From NCBI GenBank assembly GCA_037444575.1, contig JBBIME010000003.1, positions 124,001 to 188,000 on the forward strand: DNA of 64,000 nt, written 5' to 3'. The stretch comes from Bacteriovorax sp037444575 (lineage in GTDB: Bacteria; Bdellovibrionota; Bacteriovoracia; Bacteriovoracales; Bacteriovoracaceae). Shown one piece after another: positions 27,086 to 38,800 of the stretch (positions are counted from its first letter, which is position 1; every line of letters starts with the position of its first letter). The notes beneath the pieces are model-generated. The model was not told where the DNA came from. It did no database searches and saw only the letters and a program-made list of their open reading frames with translations. Position numbers and translations under genes: made by a program.

Positions 27086-27985
27086 ATGAAATTTAGATTA
27101 ATACTTTGCTCACTTTTAGCTTTAAGCACGTTCAGTGCTGAGGCCTCTTTTTTTAAGCGAAAATTCTCTCCGATTCAAAATGTTCCAAAAGTTATTTACG
27201 GTGTCGATAATCGCCTGGATATTTATGAAAGTTCAGATTCTTTAATGAAAGAACTAGCTAGATCAACGGCCGCTCAAATCACTAATGATAAATTGGTTCA
27301 GGATGGAGATCTTTTAACTTTAAAAACAAGAACTCTTTTAGACATCGGCCTATGTTCAAACGAGCGATTTGCCAACCAACCTATGGGAGCGAACTGTTCA
27401 GGCTTTTTAATTTCTCCTGATACACTTGTAACAGCTGGGCATTGTGTGACTACTGTTCATGATTGTGAAGTTAGCTCTTGGGTTTTTGATTACGCAAATA
27501 CAGATGAAGAAAAATCATCTTTTACATTTAATAAAAATCAGGTTTTTCGCTGTACTGAAATCGTTGCTCGCGAGCAAAATTCTGATAATGGCAATGACTT
27601 TGCCATCGTAAAACTTGACCGCCCAGTTCCAGGCAGAACTCCGTTAAAGATTAGAACAAGCGGCAAGCCTGCTGATGATGCTGTTTTCACAGTTATTGGC
27701 CATCCAACAGGAGTACCTACAAAAATTACTTCAGCGGCCGATATGAGAGACAATACAAATCCAATCTACTTTAGAACTAACGCTGATACATATGGCGGAA
27801 ATTCCGGGTCAGCAGTTGTTGATTCGAGAACGGGAATCGTTGAAGGAATTTTAGTTCGCGGGGATCAGGATTACACGAGAGATGAGAGTGGCACATGTGC
27901 AGTTTCAGTTCATCGCGATCAAGATGGTGGTCGCGGAGAAGACGTTACAAGAATTACAAATCTAGAAGCTTTTTTACATAACTAA
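27086..27985 (+). CDS. Secreted trypsin-like serine endopeptidase
   Basis: The start is the ATG at 27086 with GGAAGGG upstream. After a signal peptide of about 20 residues, the protein has the chymotrypsin-type triad: His in TLVTAGHCV, Asp in NDFAIVKLD, and Ser in GGNSGSAVVD. The fold resembles V8-like or glutamyl endopeptidases. A segment of about 75 residues between the signal peptide and the catalytic domain may act as a propeptide. It is followed by a hairpin terminator, so it is likely expressed alone. An extracellular or periplasmic role in degradation is inferred. Confidence 0.88.
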   Translation: MKFRLILCSLLALSTFSAEASFFKRKFSPIQNVPKVIYGVDNRLDIYESSDSLMKELARSTAAQITNDKLVQDGDLLTLKTRTLLDIGLCSNERFANQPMGANCSGFLISPDTLVTAGHCVTTVHDCEVSSWVFDYANTDEEKSSFTFNKNQVFRCTEIVAREQNSDNGNDFAIVKLDRPVPGRTPLKIRTSGKPADDAVFTVIGHPTGVPTKITSAADMRDNTNPIYFRTNADTYGGNSGSAVVDSRTGIVEGILVRGDQDYTRDESGTCAVSVHRDQDGGRGEDVTRITNLEAFLHN

Positions 27986-28013
27986 GGCCTTTTTCCACCA
28001 ACAACACACATGA

Positions 28014-28043
28014 AAAAAGAGGGGATGCAAGTCCCCTCTTTTT
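28014..28043. terminator. Bidirectional Rho-independent terminator
   Basis: A stem AGAGGGGA and TCCCCTCT flanked by A and T runs on each side has a 6-base loop. It separates the trypsin-like protease gene from the convergent 2-hydroxyacid dehydrogenase gene and may serve both. Confidence 0.9.
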
Positions 28044-28044
28044 T

Positions 28045-29004
28045 TTATACGATTGGTGATTCTAGTTCTTTTCCAGTTAGGCCTGCGATTATATTTCTGG
28101 CGCACATCAAAGACATCTCTCTTCTTGCTTCAAAAGTGGCCGACCCGATATGCGGAAGAATGATAGCGTTTTCCAGTTTGAACAGATCATTAGATAATGG
28201 AAGGGGTTCAGGGTCAGTGACATCAAGGCCCGCTGCAAATATTGTGTTATTACTTAAAGCATTTATAAGCGCCTCTTGATCGATGATTTCTCCGCGAGCT
28301 GTATTGATTAAAACAGCATTTTGCTTCATAAGTTTAAATTCATTAACTCCTATGAGTTTTCTAGTCTCATTGGTTAAAGGCACGTGAATGGATATAAAAT
28401 CACTTGTTTTTAATAGGTCGTTCATTTCAACTTTTTGAGCAGAAATAGAATTACTTTTTTCAGAGCGGGCTGTGTAGACGATTTTCATTTTAAAAGCATG
28501 TGAGCACATTTCAGCAAGCCTTAGTCCAATTCGTCCTAACCCTATAACTCCCAAAGTTTTTCCTTTCAGAGCGTGGCCTAGATGTCCTTGTGGATCCCAG
28601 TTTTTCCATCGTCCACCCTCAGCGCTTTTTGATGCCTTTTTAAAGTTTCTTGTCGCCGCAATCATAAGTCCTAGCGCTATTTCAGCAGTGGCCTCAGTGA
28701 GAACATCGGGAGTGTTTCCAATGGCAATATTTAGGCGACTAGCTGTCTTGATATCAATATTGTTGAATCCGACGGCATAATTAGAAATGACTTTTAGGTG
28801 CGAATTTTTTTCTAGGAATTGCTCATCAATTTTATCGGAGAGCATGGTAATTAAAGCATCGTAGTCCCCAGCAATCTTATTAAGCTCATCATAGCTTAAA
28901 GGCCGATCTTCTGGATTGATGTCTACTTGAAAGCCTTGGGACACTAAAAGTTCAATTCCATCTGAAAGTATCTTTCGTGTAATAAATACCTTTTTTTTCG
29001 TCAT
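28045..29004 (-). CDS. D-isomer-specific 2-hydroxyacid dehydrogenase
   Basis: The 319-residue protein has the NAD-binding motif GVIGLGRIGLRLAE and the catalytic residues Arg (NTARGEIID), Glu (DVTDPEPLP) and His (LPHIGSAT) of D-2-hydroxyacid dehydrogenases, with the hinge and substrate domain at each end. Its sequence style is close to glyoxylate/hydroxypyruvate reductases. It would reduce a 2-keto acid with NAD(P)H in the cytoplasm. No pathway neighbours are adjacent. The stop is just after the shared terminator. Confidence 0.92.
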   Translation of the reverse strand: MTKKKVFITRKILSDGIELLVSQGFQVDINPEDRPLSYDELNKIAGDYDALITMLSDKIDEQFLEKNSHLKVISNYAVGFNNIDIKTASRLNIAIGNTPDVLTEATAEIALGLMIAATRNFKKASKSAEGGRWKNWDPQGHLGHALKGKTLGVIGLGRIGLRLAEMCSHAFKMKIVYTARSEKSNSISAQKVEMNDLLKTSDFISIHVPLTNETRKLIGVNEFKLMKQNAVLINTARGEIIDQEALINALSNNTIFAAGLDVTDPEPLPLSNDLFKLENAIILPHIGSATFEARREMSLMCARNIIAGLTGKELESPIV

Positions 29005-29163
29005 ATCTTTTATCCTAAATAGTCTTTAAATAATTTCTATTGCTTACTGAAGATTACAATATGATAAACGCCCTATAAAAAAGATCATAGTCAACTTTTT
29101 TTATATTCAATTTAGCATAAATGATGCTACGTTCGGCCCCACTACTTCTACGCAGGAGATTAC

Positions 29164-30573
29164 GTGAAAATTTTAATTCCATTACTTGCCCTTGTACAAC
29201 TTAGTGCTGCTCGAGCTTCATTGATTGGAGTTATGGATTCTGGAACAGATATCTCGCATAAAGATCTAGCGCCAAAGGCATGGGTTAATGTGAATGAACG
29301 ACCAGGGACAGTCGATGTAGACCAAGATGGACTTCCTGGCGATATCAACGGATGGGACTTTACTGAAAATTCACCAAAAGTTTTTAACGATAAATACAAC
29401 TACCTTATCACTGAGGATGTAAAAACTTTTTATAACTACTACAGCAAGTATGAACTAGGGCAATTAAATGGTACTTCTCAAGAACTAGTGTGGCTTAAAG
29501 CTCACATTCAAGATAAAGACTTAATGGGTAAAGTTAATTTTGTTGGTGGATACATTCACGGAACTCACGTAGCAGGAATTGCAGCAAATAATAATCCAAA
29601 TGCAAAAATTCTTGCATTGAAAATTATTCCAACGGTGTACACTCCTGATCAGTCATCTCTTAAGTCACCTAACACTAAGGCCTACAAGGGGCTAATTGAT
29701 ACTCTAATAGATACTGTAGTTTCGAATACTCCAACTAAAACAGTTGATGAGTACACAGCAGAAGTAGTCGACAGCGCCAATGGCCAACTTAATGAATTGC
29801 TTCAACTTCACGGTCTATTAGATTTTCATAAAGTAGATGTTGTTAACCAATCTTTCGGAATTGGGTACCAACAAGCTTTAGACTTTATCAAAAAAGGATT
29901 TGTTGAAGAGATCAAACGCAATCCAACTGACGTGGAGCTTAATGCACTTGTAAAGGCCTATTTTGATCAGATCTTAAATAATGGGGCAAAGGTGTTTAAC
30001 GTTGCACCAAACACTCTATTTGCAATTGCTGCAGGTAATGATTCAAATAACAATGACCTTCACCCAGATTATCCATCATCAATTCAAGCTGAAAACAAAA
30101 TCGTTGTTGCGGCAACTAAAGGTTACAGTGCAATTGCTGACTTCTCAAACTACGGAGCTACGACAGTTGATGTTGGTGCACCTGGTGTTGCAATCACTTC
30201 TACAGCGCCAACGAATTCATATATTCCTCTTAGTGGAACAAGCCAGGCAACTCCTTATGTTGTTAACATCATTGCTGCAATGAAGGATTTAAACCCAAGC
30301 TTGAGCGCTCGTGATTTAAAATCGATTGTTCTTGGAACTGTTGATGTTAAGGCGTGGTTAAAAGGTAAAGTTAAGACTTCAGGAATCGTAAATAGAGCAC
30401 GCGCTCTAAAGGCCGCTGATCTTGCTAAAACTCTTTCTGTAGACGTAGCAATTTCAAAGGCCCGTGGAATAGTTGCGGATGTTCCTGTAACAAAATCACT
30501 TGCTCTAAAGCCAGCTGGATTACAACTTAATTTCAAACCAGTTCGCCCAAGCTTGTTAATCAATAAAATCTAA
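29164..30573 (+). CDS. Secreted subtilisin-like serine protease, first of a pair
   Basis: The GTG start has GCAGGAG upstream. The signal peptide (MKILIPLLALVQLSAARA) is followed almost at once by the catalytic Asp (GVMDSGTD, residue 25). The catalytic His is in HGTHVAGIAA, the oxyanion Asn is in FAIAAGNDS, and the catalytic Ser is in SGTSQATPYV. The usual N-terminal propeptide is absent, so the mature protease begins at the first strand. A long insertion (about 95 residues) lies between the Asp and His motifs. The C-terminal region after the catalytic domain is Lys-, Val- and Pro-rich and unrecognised. It is paralogous to the next gene and separated from it by a terminator. Confidence 0.92.
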   Translation: MKILIPLLALVQLSAARASLIGVMDSGTDISHKDLAPKAWVNVNERPGTVDVDQDGLPGDINGWDFTENSPKVFNDKYNYLITEDVKTFYNYYSKYELGQLNGTSQELVWLKAHIQDKDLMGKVNFVGGYIHGTHVAGIAANNNPNAKILALKIIPTVYTPDQSSLKSPNTKAYKGLIDTLIDTVVSNTPTKTVDEYTAEVVDSANGQLNELLQLHGLLDFHKVDVVNQSFGIGYQQALDFIKKGFVEEIKRNPTDVELNALVKAYFDQILNNGAKVFNVAPNTLFAIAAGNDSNNNDLHPDYPSSIQAENKIVVAATKGYSAIADFSNYGATTVDVGAPGVAITSTAPTNSYIPLSGTSQATPYVVNIIAAMKDLNPSLSARDLKSIVLGTVDVKAWLKGKVKTSGIVNRARALKAADLAKTLSVDVAISKARGIVADVPVTKSLALKPAGLQLNFKPVRPSLLINKI

Positions 30574-30600
30574 GTCTAAAAAAATTGATATCGTTTCTAG

Positions 30601-30627
30601 AAGGCACTCTTAGGAGTGCCTTTTTTA
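30601..30627 (+). terminator. Rho-independent terminator
   Basis: The stem AAGGCACTC and GAGTGCCTT has a 4-base loop and is followed by a run of T. It lies about 28 bases after the first subtilase gene. Confidence 0.92.
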
Positions 30628-30744
30628 TTTCTTGGACCCCGGTGAACGATCTGCTGGTAAGTTTTAGTCAGAAATATCTCATAGACCATGTCTTTTATTT
30701 AATAGCATATTGAAAGACTACCTAAAGGTTCAAAGGAGTCAGTG

Positions 30745-32112
30745 ATGACAAAATTTAATTTATTATCAGTTTTATTATTTTTATCAGTTCAATCAGTAAA
30801 TGCATCGACTATAGCGATTGTAGATTCAGGAAATGATTTTAAACATCAGGCACTTGTTTCTAAAGCTTGGACAAATCCAGGAGAAGTTGAAGGGGACCGC
30901 GATAACGATCGCAATGGTTATCCCGGAGATGTTCATGGGTGGAACTTTGCAGAAAACAACAATATCCTGATTGATTACTCTTACTCATACACAAACACTA
31001 AAGATGCAAAGAGATTTTTTGAAGTTCAGCTTAAATCATTTCTTGGAACACTTACTCAAGAAGATCGCGATTGGGCAAAAGAAAAATTTAAAGATGAAGC
31101 ATTCGTAAAAAATCTTCAAATCTTTGGAAACTGGATGCATGGAACACACGTTACAGGTATTGCTGTAAAAAATTCTCCAGATGCTAAAGCAGTAGGAATT
31201 AAACTTATTCCAACTGAAGTAAAGGCACCTCAGAAAAAAGATGTTGAGAACATGCTTGCAGAAAAAGGCGCAATAAAAGAAACACTTCTCAAGGCAGCTT
31301 TAACGGCCCTTGCACAACAACAGACAAAAGTTTACGTAGAAATTGGTGCGTACATCAATGGGACAAAGGCTGACGTCATGAACGGATCTTTCGGGACTTC
31401 ATACGCGGCCATCTCTGGTGTTATTAACCAACTCTACAAAACTTTTTTCAAAAAAGATGCGACTCCAGAAGAGTTGAAAATTTACACTGACCATTTCTTT
31501 AAAGTTAACCTTGAAGAAACTAAAAAATTCTTGTCAGCAGCTCCAAATACTCTGTTTGTATTTGCTGCAGGTAACGAAGGGTCAAACAATGATGAAGTTC
31601 CTTCTTCTCCAACTAACGTTGAAGCAGAAAATAAAATTTCAGTTGCTGCAACTTTAGGGGATAGCGCTATTGCAACTTTCTCTTGTTATGGAGAAAAAAA
31701 TGTTGAAGTAGCAGCGCCTGGAGTAGGTATTCTTTCATCAATCCCAATGGATGATTACTTAGCAGTAAGTGGAACAAGCCAAGCAGCTCCATATGTTGCG
31801 AACATCGCTGGACGTATTAAAGATACAAATCCAAAATTAGGATTCAGAGAAATCAAGAAAATTATCATGGAAACAGTTGATGTAAAACCATGGTTAAAAG
31901 GAAAAGTTAAAACATCTGGTCTCGTTAATCGTGACCGCGCTGTTAGAGCTGCGGAATTAACAAAAACTATGGACGTTGTAGCTGCTATTGCTCAGTCTAA
32001 AAATGATATTCTTGCTAAAACAACTAACGAGAAATCAATGGGACCAATTTATCATCAAGTTCCAAAAGAGCTTGTATTGCCACTTCCTAGTCCAATTGCT
32101 TTTAAACTTTAA
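30745..32112 (+). CDS. Secreted subtilisin-like serine protease, second of a pair
   Basis: The ATG at 30745 has AAAGGAG 6 bases away; a GTG 3 bases before it is too close to that site. The arrangement mirrors the previous gene: signal peptide, then the catalytic Asp in AIVDSGND (residue 27), His in HGTHVTGIAV, the oxyanion Asn in FAAGNEGS, and Ser in SGTSQAAPYV. It is about the same length (455 residues) and again lacks an N-terminal propeptide and has a similar insertion before the His. The two proteins are clear paralogues, most similar through the Ser region. It ends before another terminator. Likely an exported degradative protease. Confidence 0.92.
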   Translation: MTKFNLLSVLLFLSVQSVNASTIAIVDSGNDFKHQALVSKAWTNPGEVEGDRDNDRNGYPGDVHGWNFAENNNILIDYSYSYTNTKDAKRFFEVQLKSFLGTLTQEDRDWAKEKFKDEAFVKNLQIFGNWMHGTHVTGIAVKNSPDAKAVGIKLIPTEVKAPQKKDVENMLAEKGAIKETLLKAALTALAQQQTKVYVEIGAYINGTKADVMNGSFGTSYAAISGVINQLYKTFFKKDATPEELKIYTDHFFKVNLEETKKFLSAAPNTLFVFAAGNEGSNNDEVPSSPTNVEAENKISVAATLGDSAIATFSCYGEKNVEVAAPGVGILSSIPMDDYLAVSGTSQAAPYVANIAGRIKDTNPKLGFREIKKIIMETVDVKPWLKGKVKTSGLVNRDRAVRAAELTKTMDVVAAIAQSKNDILAKTTNEKSMGPIYHQVPKELVLPLPSPIAFKL

Positions 32113-32137
32113 TTTCAAAATACATTCTGAGAATGAG

Positions 32138-32168
32138 AAGGCCGAAAGAAATTTCGGCCTTTTTTTTG
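32138..32168 (+). terminator. Rho-independent terminator
   Basis: A 10-bp stem AAGGCCGAAA and TTTCGGCCTT with a short loop is followed by T residues. It follows the second subtilase gene and faces the convergent small membrane protein gene. Confidence 0.92.
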
Positions 32169-32176
32169 TTCCTTAT

Positions 32177-32479
32177 TTAGAAAGTTCTCCTGTTATGTGC
32201 TTGGATTATTATCCGATAGATAAAAAAAGATAAAATGAGAAATGCTGAAAGCGCGACCCAAATGTTGTGAGAGAGAAGTGTCATGTTTTTGTAAATAAAA
32301 TATCCGATGATTGATCCAAATGCAGCGAAAAGAAGATTGAGAGCATATTCTCGTGCATGTCCTTCGATAGATTCACTCGCTTGCCAAACAAAAATTGTTC
32401 CTACAATTAAAACAATACTCGCAATCCAGATAAAAATTATCCCAATGATCAAAGCAATCATAATACCCAAATTTCCCAT
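32177..32479 (-). CDS. Small membrane protein of unknown function
   Basis: The ATG at 32479 has AGAGGAG upstream, so it is preferred to the ATG at 32512. The 100-residue protein has about three hydrophobic segments (near residues 6-31, 46-61 and 71-89) and a charged C terminus (HNRRTF). Its size and pattern are those of a small integral membrane protein. There is no recognised domain. Confidence 0.6.
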   Translation of the reverse strand: MGNLGIMIALIIGIIFIWIASIVLIVGTIFVWQASESIEGHAREYALNLLFAAFGSIIGYFIYKNMTLLSHNIWVALSAFLILSFFIYRIIIQAHNRRTF

Positions 32480-32684
32480 AAAAGATTCTCCTCTAATAAT
32501 CGCCCTCGTCATAATTAAAGATGCTCTTAATCAAGCTGGAATAAAAATATATAAAAGATATATGATAGGTGGATTTGTCTTTGGAATATATATAACAAAA
32601 ATCTAAGAAACGTCGCTGTTTGACTGCTTTTTAATGAAGAGGGATAAGGATTATAAGTCCAGTTTTCATTAGGAGGATCCTCGA

Positions 32685-32870
32685 ATGAATCTGTTTTCTT
32701 TACCTTTAGATAAAAAGAAAATTTTAAAAGAACTACCCAAGAAAAAAAATTGGAGAGAGGTTGTCTCTTCTAAAGATGAAACTTATATTGAGATTAATGC
32801 CTCTTCATTTGATTTGAGTTTTAAATGTTTAAACGAAAATTACAAAAGAAAAAATTCATCAAGAGCTTAA
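32685..32870 (+). CDS. Short hypothetical protein with strong ribosome site
   Basis: A 61-residue frame (MNLFSLPLDKKKILKELPKK) is preceded by TAGGAGG at the right distance from its ATG, a near-perfect ribosome site. It is lysine-rich and soluble, with no recognised domain. Its last four codons overlap the convergent giant glucan synthase gene by 12 bases. It may be a real small gene, but the evidence is only the ribosome site and an open frame. Confidence 0.4.
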   Translation: MNLFSLPLDKKKILKELPKKKNWREVVSSKDETYIEINASSFDLSFKCLNENYKRKNSSRA

Positions 32871-35800
32871 GATTTCAACTACTACTTGATGTTCGCGTCC
32901 ATCATCGACCAATTTGAGTTTTCCATCAGGACATTCTTGATTATCCTGTTCTACTGTAATTATTCCGTTTGTTAGTGCCAGTTGGTTTTTAACTTCGATA
33001 TGATAAATAGTTGAGTGATACTTGTAAGTGATCTCATATTTTTTCCAAGATGAAGGAATACATGGAGTAAATGATAAAAACTCTCCCTCTTTCTTCATCC
33101 CTAAAATATATTCTAATGCTGCTTGATAATACAAACTAGACGATCCCGTATACCAACTCCATCCGCCTCGTCCTGAATAGTTTTTTCCAAAATAGATATC
33201 AGCTGATAAGACATAGGGTTCAACTCTATACAACTGAATTCCGTGGTAAGACTTTGTACGGTTGACTGGATTTATATTAGATAAAATTTCAAACGCATTA
33301 TCTATATCTTTTAGACGTGAAAAGGCCATTGCTGTCCAAATCGCTGCATGAGTGTATTGCCCTCCATTTTCTCTTATTCCTGGCGGGTAGCCTTTTATGT
33401 AGCCCGGATTCATAAGTGTATTTTTGAAAGGAGGAGTAAAGAGAAGGCATAATCTTTCTTTTTTTAGTACGAGCTTGTTGGCCACCTCACTCATGGCCAT
33501 CGTCTGTCTATCGTATTTCCCAAGAGAAGTGAGAACGGACCAGGATTGAGTGAGTGAGTCGATTTTGCACTCATCATTTTTACTTGATCCTAGTGGTGAG
33601 CCATCATCGAAGAAGGCACGAAGATACCAATTGCCATCCCAAGCATTTGTTTCAATGGATTGAACAAGTTTTTTTGCATGCTCAAGGTATTGATTTTTTC
33701 GATCAAGATCATTTCGCTCTTCACATATTAGAGAGAAATCATTTAAAATTTTTGATAAGAACCATCCGACCCACACGCTTTCTCCAGATCCTTCCATTCC
33801 GACCTTATTCATCCCATCGTTCCAGTCGCCAGCACCCATTAGTGGAAGTCCATGCGTTCCAGTTTTTAATGATCTATCAATAGCGCGAACGCAATGATCA
33901 TAAAGAGAAGTTTTTAATTCGCTTATTGTCGGATGGATGTAGAGGTCCTCTTGCTCATGAGTAAGGACAGGTCCATCGATAAAGGAGATGCTTTCATCAA
34001 GAATACTTTGATCGCCAGTTCGTATTATATAATGATTGACTACATAAGGAAGCCATAAAAGATCGTCAGAGAATTTTGTTCGCACACCTTTGTTTAAAGG
34101 TGGATGCCACCAATGTTGAACATCTCCTTCAGGGAATTGATGTGATGCTGTTTTTAAAATATGTTCTCTTACGATTTCAGGATGAGAGTACACAATTGAC
34201 ATTACATCTTGGAGCTGATCTCTAAAACCAAAGGCCCCTCCTGATTGATAAAGAGCAGATCTTGCCCAAATTCGACAGCTAAGAGTTTGATAGAGTAGCC
34301 ACTTGTTCATTATAAAATTTAATTCACGCGAAGGGGTTCTTATCTGAACTGTATCAGTTGTTTTGCTCCAGAATTGATTAACTTCTTGAAGGCAATTATC
34401 AATATTATTTTTGTCTAGATAAAAATCTACCAGGGGGCCAATTTTCTTTTCGTCATCTGTTTGCCCGATGAGCATAATTATTTCAACTTCTTCGTGAGGA
34501 GGAATTTCAATAATAGATCGTAAAGCAGAGCAAGGGTCATATCCTCCACCAACTTTGTTTTTAAGATTTGTTGAATTCATTCCGAGTGGATTCTGATAAC
34601 TTCCGTTTCTTCCTAAAAATTCTTTTCGATCACAGGTGTAGGATGAAACCTTTCCACTCATTGATAGGATTGCTCTTCGGTTATTAAATTCATTGTTGAA
34701 AGGGTTTTTTGCAACGAGAGTATTGGGACGAACACTTTTTTCAGTTAAAATATAATGAGAACTTTGTGCTTTGTTATTTCCTAATATCCATTCTGCAAAA
34801 TAAGTTACAGATATTTTTCGTCTGAGAGAACCTTCATTTTTTAATTTTAGCTGAGCTATTTTGATGTGATCTTTCAATGAAGCAAAAAATAGTAGTTTAT
34901 GAGAGATTCCATATCCATTATATTCAAACTGAGAATAACCGAGACCATGGCGGATGATATACGGCTCATTACTTCTTATCGGCCATGGAGTAGGAGACCA
35001 GTAATGATGAGTTTCCTCATCTCGAATATATATGGCTTCTCCACCTTGATCACTAACTGGATCATTGTTCCATGGTGTTAATCTATTTTCTCGGCTATTG
35101 GCCGACCAAGTGTACCCACTTCCGCTTTCAGAAATTAAAAATCCAAAATTGTCTGAATTGGCCACAACATTAATCCAAGGAGCAGGTGGGGATTGATCGG
35201 GTCCTAAGAATAGGACGTACTGGTCTCCTGAATTTGTAAAACCTCCAAGCCCATTAAAGAATTCCAAATTAGGAAGTGTTAGTGGAGTATGGGAGTATTT
35301 TCTTTTTTCTATACCGTCTTTAATTTCAATGGTTGGTTTTATAGAAAAAGTTTTACTTTTTACTCTCTGTAGCTGTTCTTTTAATGATCCTTTATTACTT
35401 TCTATAACAACTCGAGCGCATGAGTTGAATAACTGCTTGTCTATTTCAGATAATTGCGATGCTGAAAGAAGAAAAATTCCTCCATTTTTATTGATTAAAT
35501 CAAAGGCACCAACAGCTTGAGTTTGTCTTATCAGCTCATCGTGAAAAGACATTCTGTAAGACGCCATCTCATTGCTAATTATGACTAAATCAATGTTTAC
35601 TCTTTTAAGTCTTAAATATTCATGTGCTCGTAGAATTAGCCTGACAAGAGGAACATCTCTTTCACTGGCCACTTGTAAAAGAAGAATCGGATAATCTCCA
35701 CTGATACCGTGGGCCCATAATCCATCTTGAGATTTAGTGTTTTTAATTAAAGTCTCTAAGCTCGGTCTCATAACCAGGTTTGAGTAGATAAGAGTACCTG

Positions 35801-38800
35801 CTAATTCTTGAAATAGATGAGCATGATCATGAGTAAGGTTGAGGTGTCGTAATTGTGCTTGAGTTTTTGTCCAAGACATTTCGTTTTCACGCTCAAAACA
35901 ATGAATGTCATGATATTGGTCAATAAGTCTTAGGGCCGAATCTCTTGATTCAGCAAACGCTGTAGTAAAGCAAACTTTAACAGTTTCTCCAGGTTTAATT
36001 TTTATAAATTGGCGTAGAGAGATTATAGGATCAAGTGCAATCTCGTTTGAATTAGAAAAAGGAACATTTTCCATGATTGCCATTGGGGCCGAAAGATTTC
36101 TCCCTCTTCCAACAAAACGAGTGCGATCTGTTTCAAATTCTACTGGATAATTTTCTTCTGAGTTTGTGACTACGACATGTATTCCCCATCTTTCTTTATC
36201 GGTTGCTGATCTTTTTCTTCTGGAAAATAGGAGAGCGTTTTTGCTTTTGATAAATTCTGTCTCTAAAAATAATTTACTGAATGCTGGGTGGGCCCGATCA
36301 TCTTCAGCTCTTGCTAGTACAGGTTCCATATAACTAGTTAAATCAATTTCTTTTTCTTTTGTTGATATGTTGCTGAGAGAAAGAACTTTAATTTCGGCAT
36401 TATCTTCAGGCGACACAATTATTTCTGTGTGACAGTTTATGTCTTTATCTTTTCTCCAAAATTCTATTTTGTGCTCAGAAAAACTCGACTGATAGAGTTC
36501 GGAATTTTTATTTAATGGGGAATAGGTGTTTGACCAAATAGAATTATCTGCATGGTCGCGAATGTAGATGTAACTCCCATTTGCTTCTAGTGTTGCATCC
36601 TCATTCCAGCGATGAATTGATTGCCCATTACATACAGAATAACCTGCTCCTGTTGTTGAAAGCATTACAGAATATTGTCCATTACTGATTATTTGAGTTT
36701 GAGGATAGAGAGAAAGTGGAGAATTAAAATGCCTGATACTACTGTGAGATTCTTCTTTTACATTTTGATGAACTGGTCTTTCTTCGCGATAAGGAACAAT
36801 CGCTGAATGTTCTGGAATTTTTTCCTGTAGTAGAAGTTCAGTCGCTTTTACTATTGGATCAGCATGAAAACGATCTTGCATAATGTTCTTATGAAGAACG
36901 TTATTTAATGCGATAATAATCATTCCCTGGTGATGAACCATAAAACTTTTTAAAATAAATTTTTTCTGACCTTTTTGAAGTCGCTCTTTAGTGTAATCAA
37001 TTGATTCATAGAAGCCATATTTTCCATAGGCCTTCTCACGCTTTAATCGATTTAAATTTGTTATGGATTCTTTTGGGTTAATCATAATGGCCAGAGCACT
37101 CGAATAAGGAGAGATAACTCGGTCATAAGAGAGACCATATTTAAGCCCCATACCTGGAATACCAAATGGGCCATATTGATAGTTTTGATGAAGATCTCGA
37201 GCATTATAGGCTGATTCAGAAATTCCCCATGGCAGGCCGATTTCATTTCCGTAATTTATTTGTCTATCTACTGTTGACTGATAGGTTTGATGTAAAAGGG
37301 TGTTGGAATAATTTTTCATTATGAGCAGAGGCATTAGGTATTCAAACATTGTTGCTGACCATGAAATCAGAGCTCTGGCCCCATTACTTGTCGACATTTG
37401 TCTACCGAGATGGAACCAATGTGTTTGAGGAACATCACCTTTTGCTATGGCAAAAAAGCTTGCAACACGGGCCTCTGAGGCAAGCAGGTCGTAGAATGAA
37501 TTGTCCATTCTTCCTTCGGTAACGTTATAACCAATTGGGAAAATTTTTCGATTTGTATTATACAGAATTGAAAAATCAAACGACATGGCCATGTCGTTAT
37601 AACCATTAGCTATAGAATTTAATCTCTGAATATAATCTTCTGAGAAATCAATTACATTTAAAAGTTTTGATTCAATCTCAATTGCAATAATTTGAAGTTC
37701 ATGAGTTTGAGTGACCTTGAGATTTTCAAAAATCTTTTCTTTGATTTGATTGAATTTATGAAGTATTTGCTTATACTCACTTGGCAAAAATCGGGCCTCG
37801 AAAATTTTGTCGTGATGAAGTTTTAAATCGTCAAGTTGCTTTTCAACATGAGGAAACATCTCAGGCAAATGAAATCGTAAGCTAGTCGAAAAATGATAAA
37901 AAATATCTTCGGTCCAAGGATAAAATGAATTAATTTGCAAATCATTGCTCTGAATGTTTTTTAAAGCAATGGAAGTCCATTCAGTTAAATGTCCAAAATA
38001 TTTCTCTCCGTGAATTAAAATGAGGGTGTTTAGGACATCTTGAAACTTTTCTATCTTTCCTTTTATGTTTTTTACATACTTTGCCCATTCGGACATTGTT
38101 AAAGGATTTGCATTTTTATTTTCATAGATTAATTGCTGAATGAGGAATTCAAGTTTGTTCTTTTCTTGATTTTTAGGAAGTATAGAGGATGATAAATAAC
38201 GTTTATCAATATTTTCCAACTCATTATTCATCAATATGAGCGTGTCTTGAAGTCCAATAATTAATTGATCTTCAACAACAGGGAGTGAAAGAAATTTCAA
38301 GCAGGTGTTTTTCAAAGTGATTAAATGGGCCGCCAAGTTTCCACTATCTACAGTCGAGATGTATTTAGGGTGTAACGGCTCCAGAGTTAATGTGTCATAC
38401 CAGTTATAAAAATGACCATGCTTACGTTCGAGTTTTTCCATTGAATTGTGTGTATTTTCCAAACGAGAGATCATTTCAAGAGTTCCGAGATAACCAAAGT
38501 CGTAGGCCGATGCAGTTGAAAGCAAAAGAACACCCATATTAGTTGGAGATGTTCGATGAGCTACTATTGGCCTTGGGTCTTCTTGAAAATTATCGGGAAC
38601 AAGCCAATTATCTTCTTTTGTTACAAAAGTTTCAAAGAATAACCATGTCCTTCTTGCGATTAAACGCAGATCCATAATTTCAGAATCATTGAAAGTATAT
38701 TTCTTTGATTTAATTTTCTTGCTGATTATATGAATAATAAAAGGCGAAGAAATCCATACAAATATAAAAGGTAAAGCTGTTAGGTATACTGAAGTAATAT

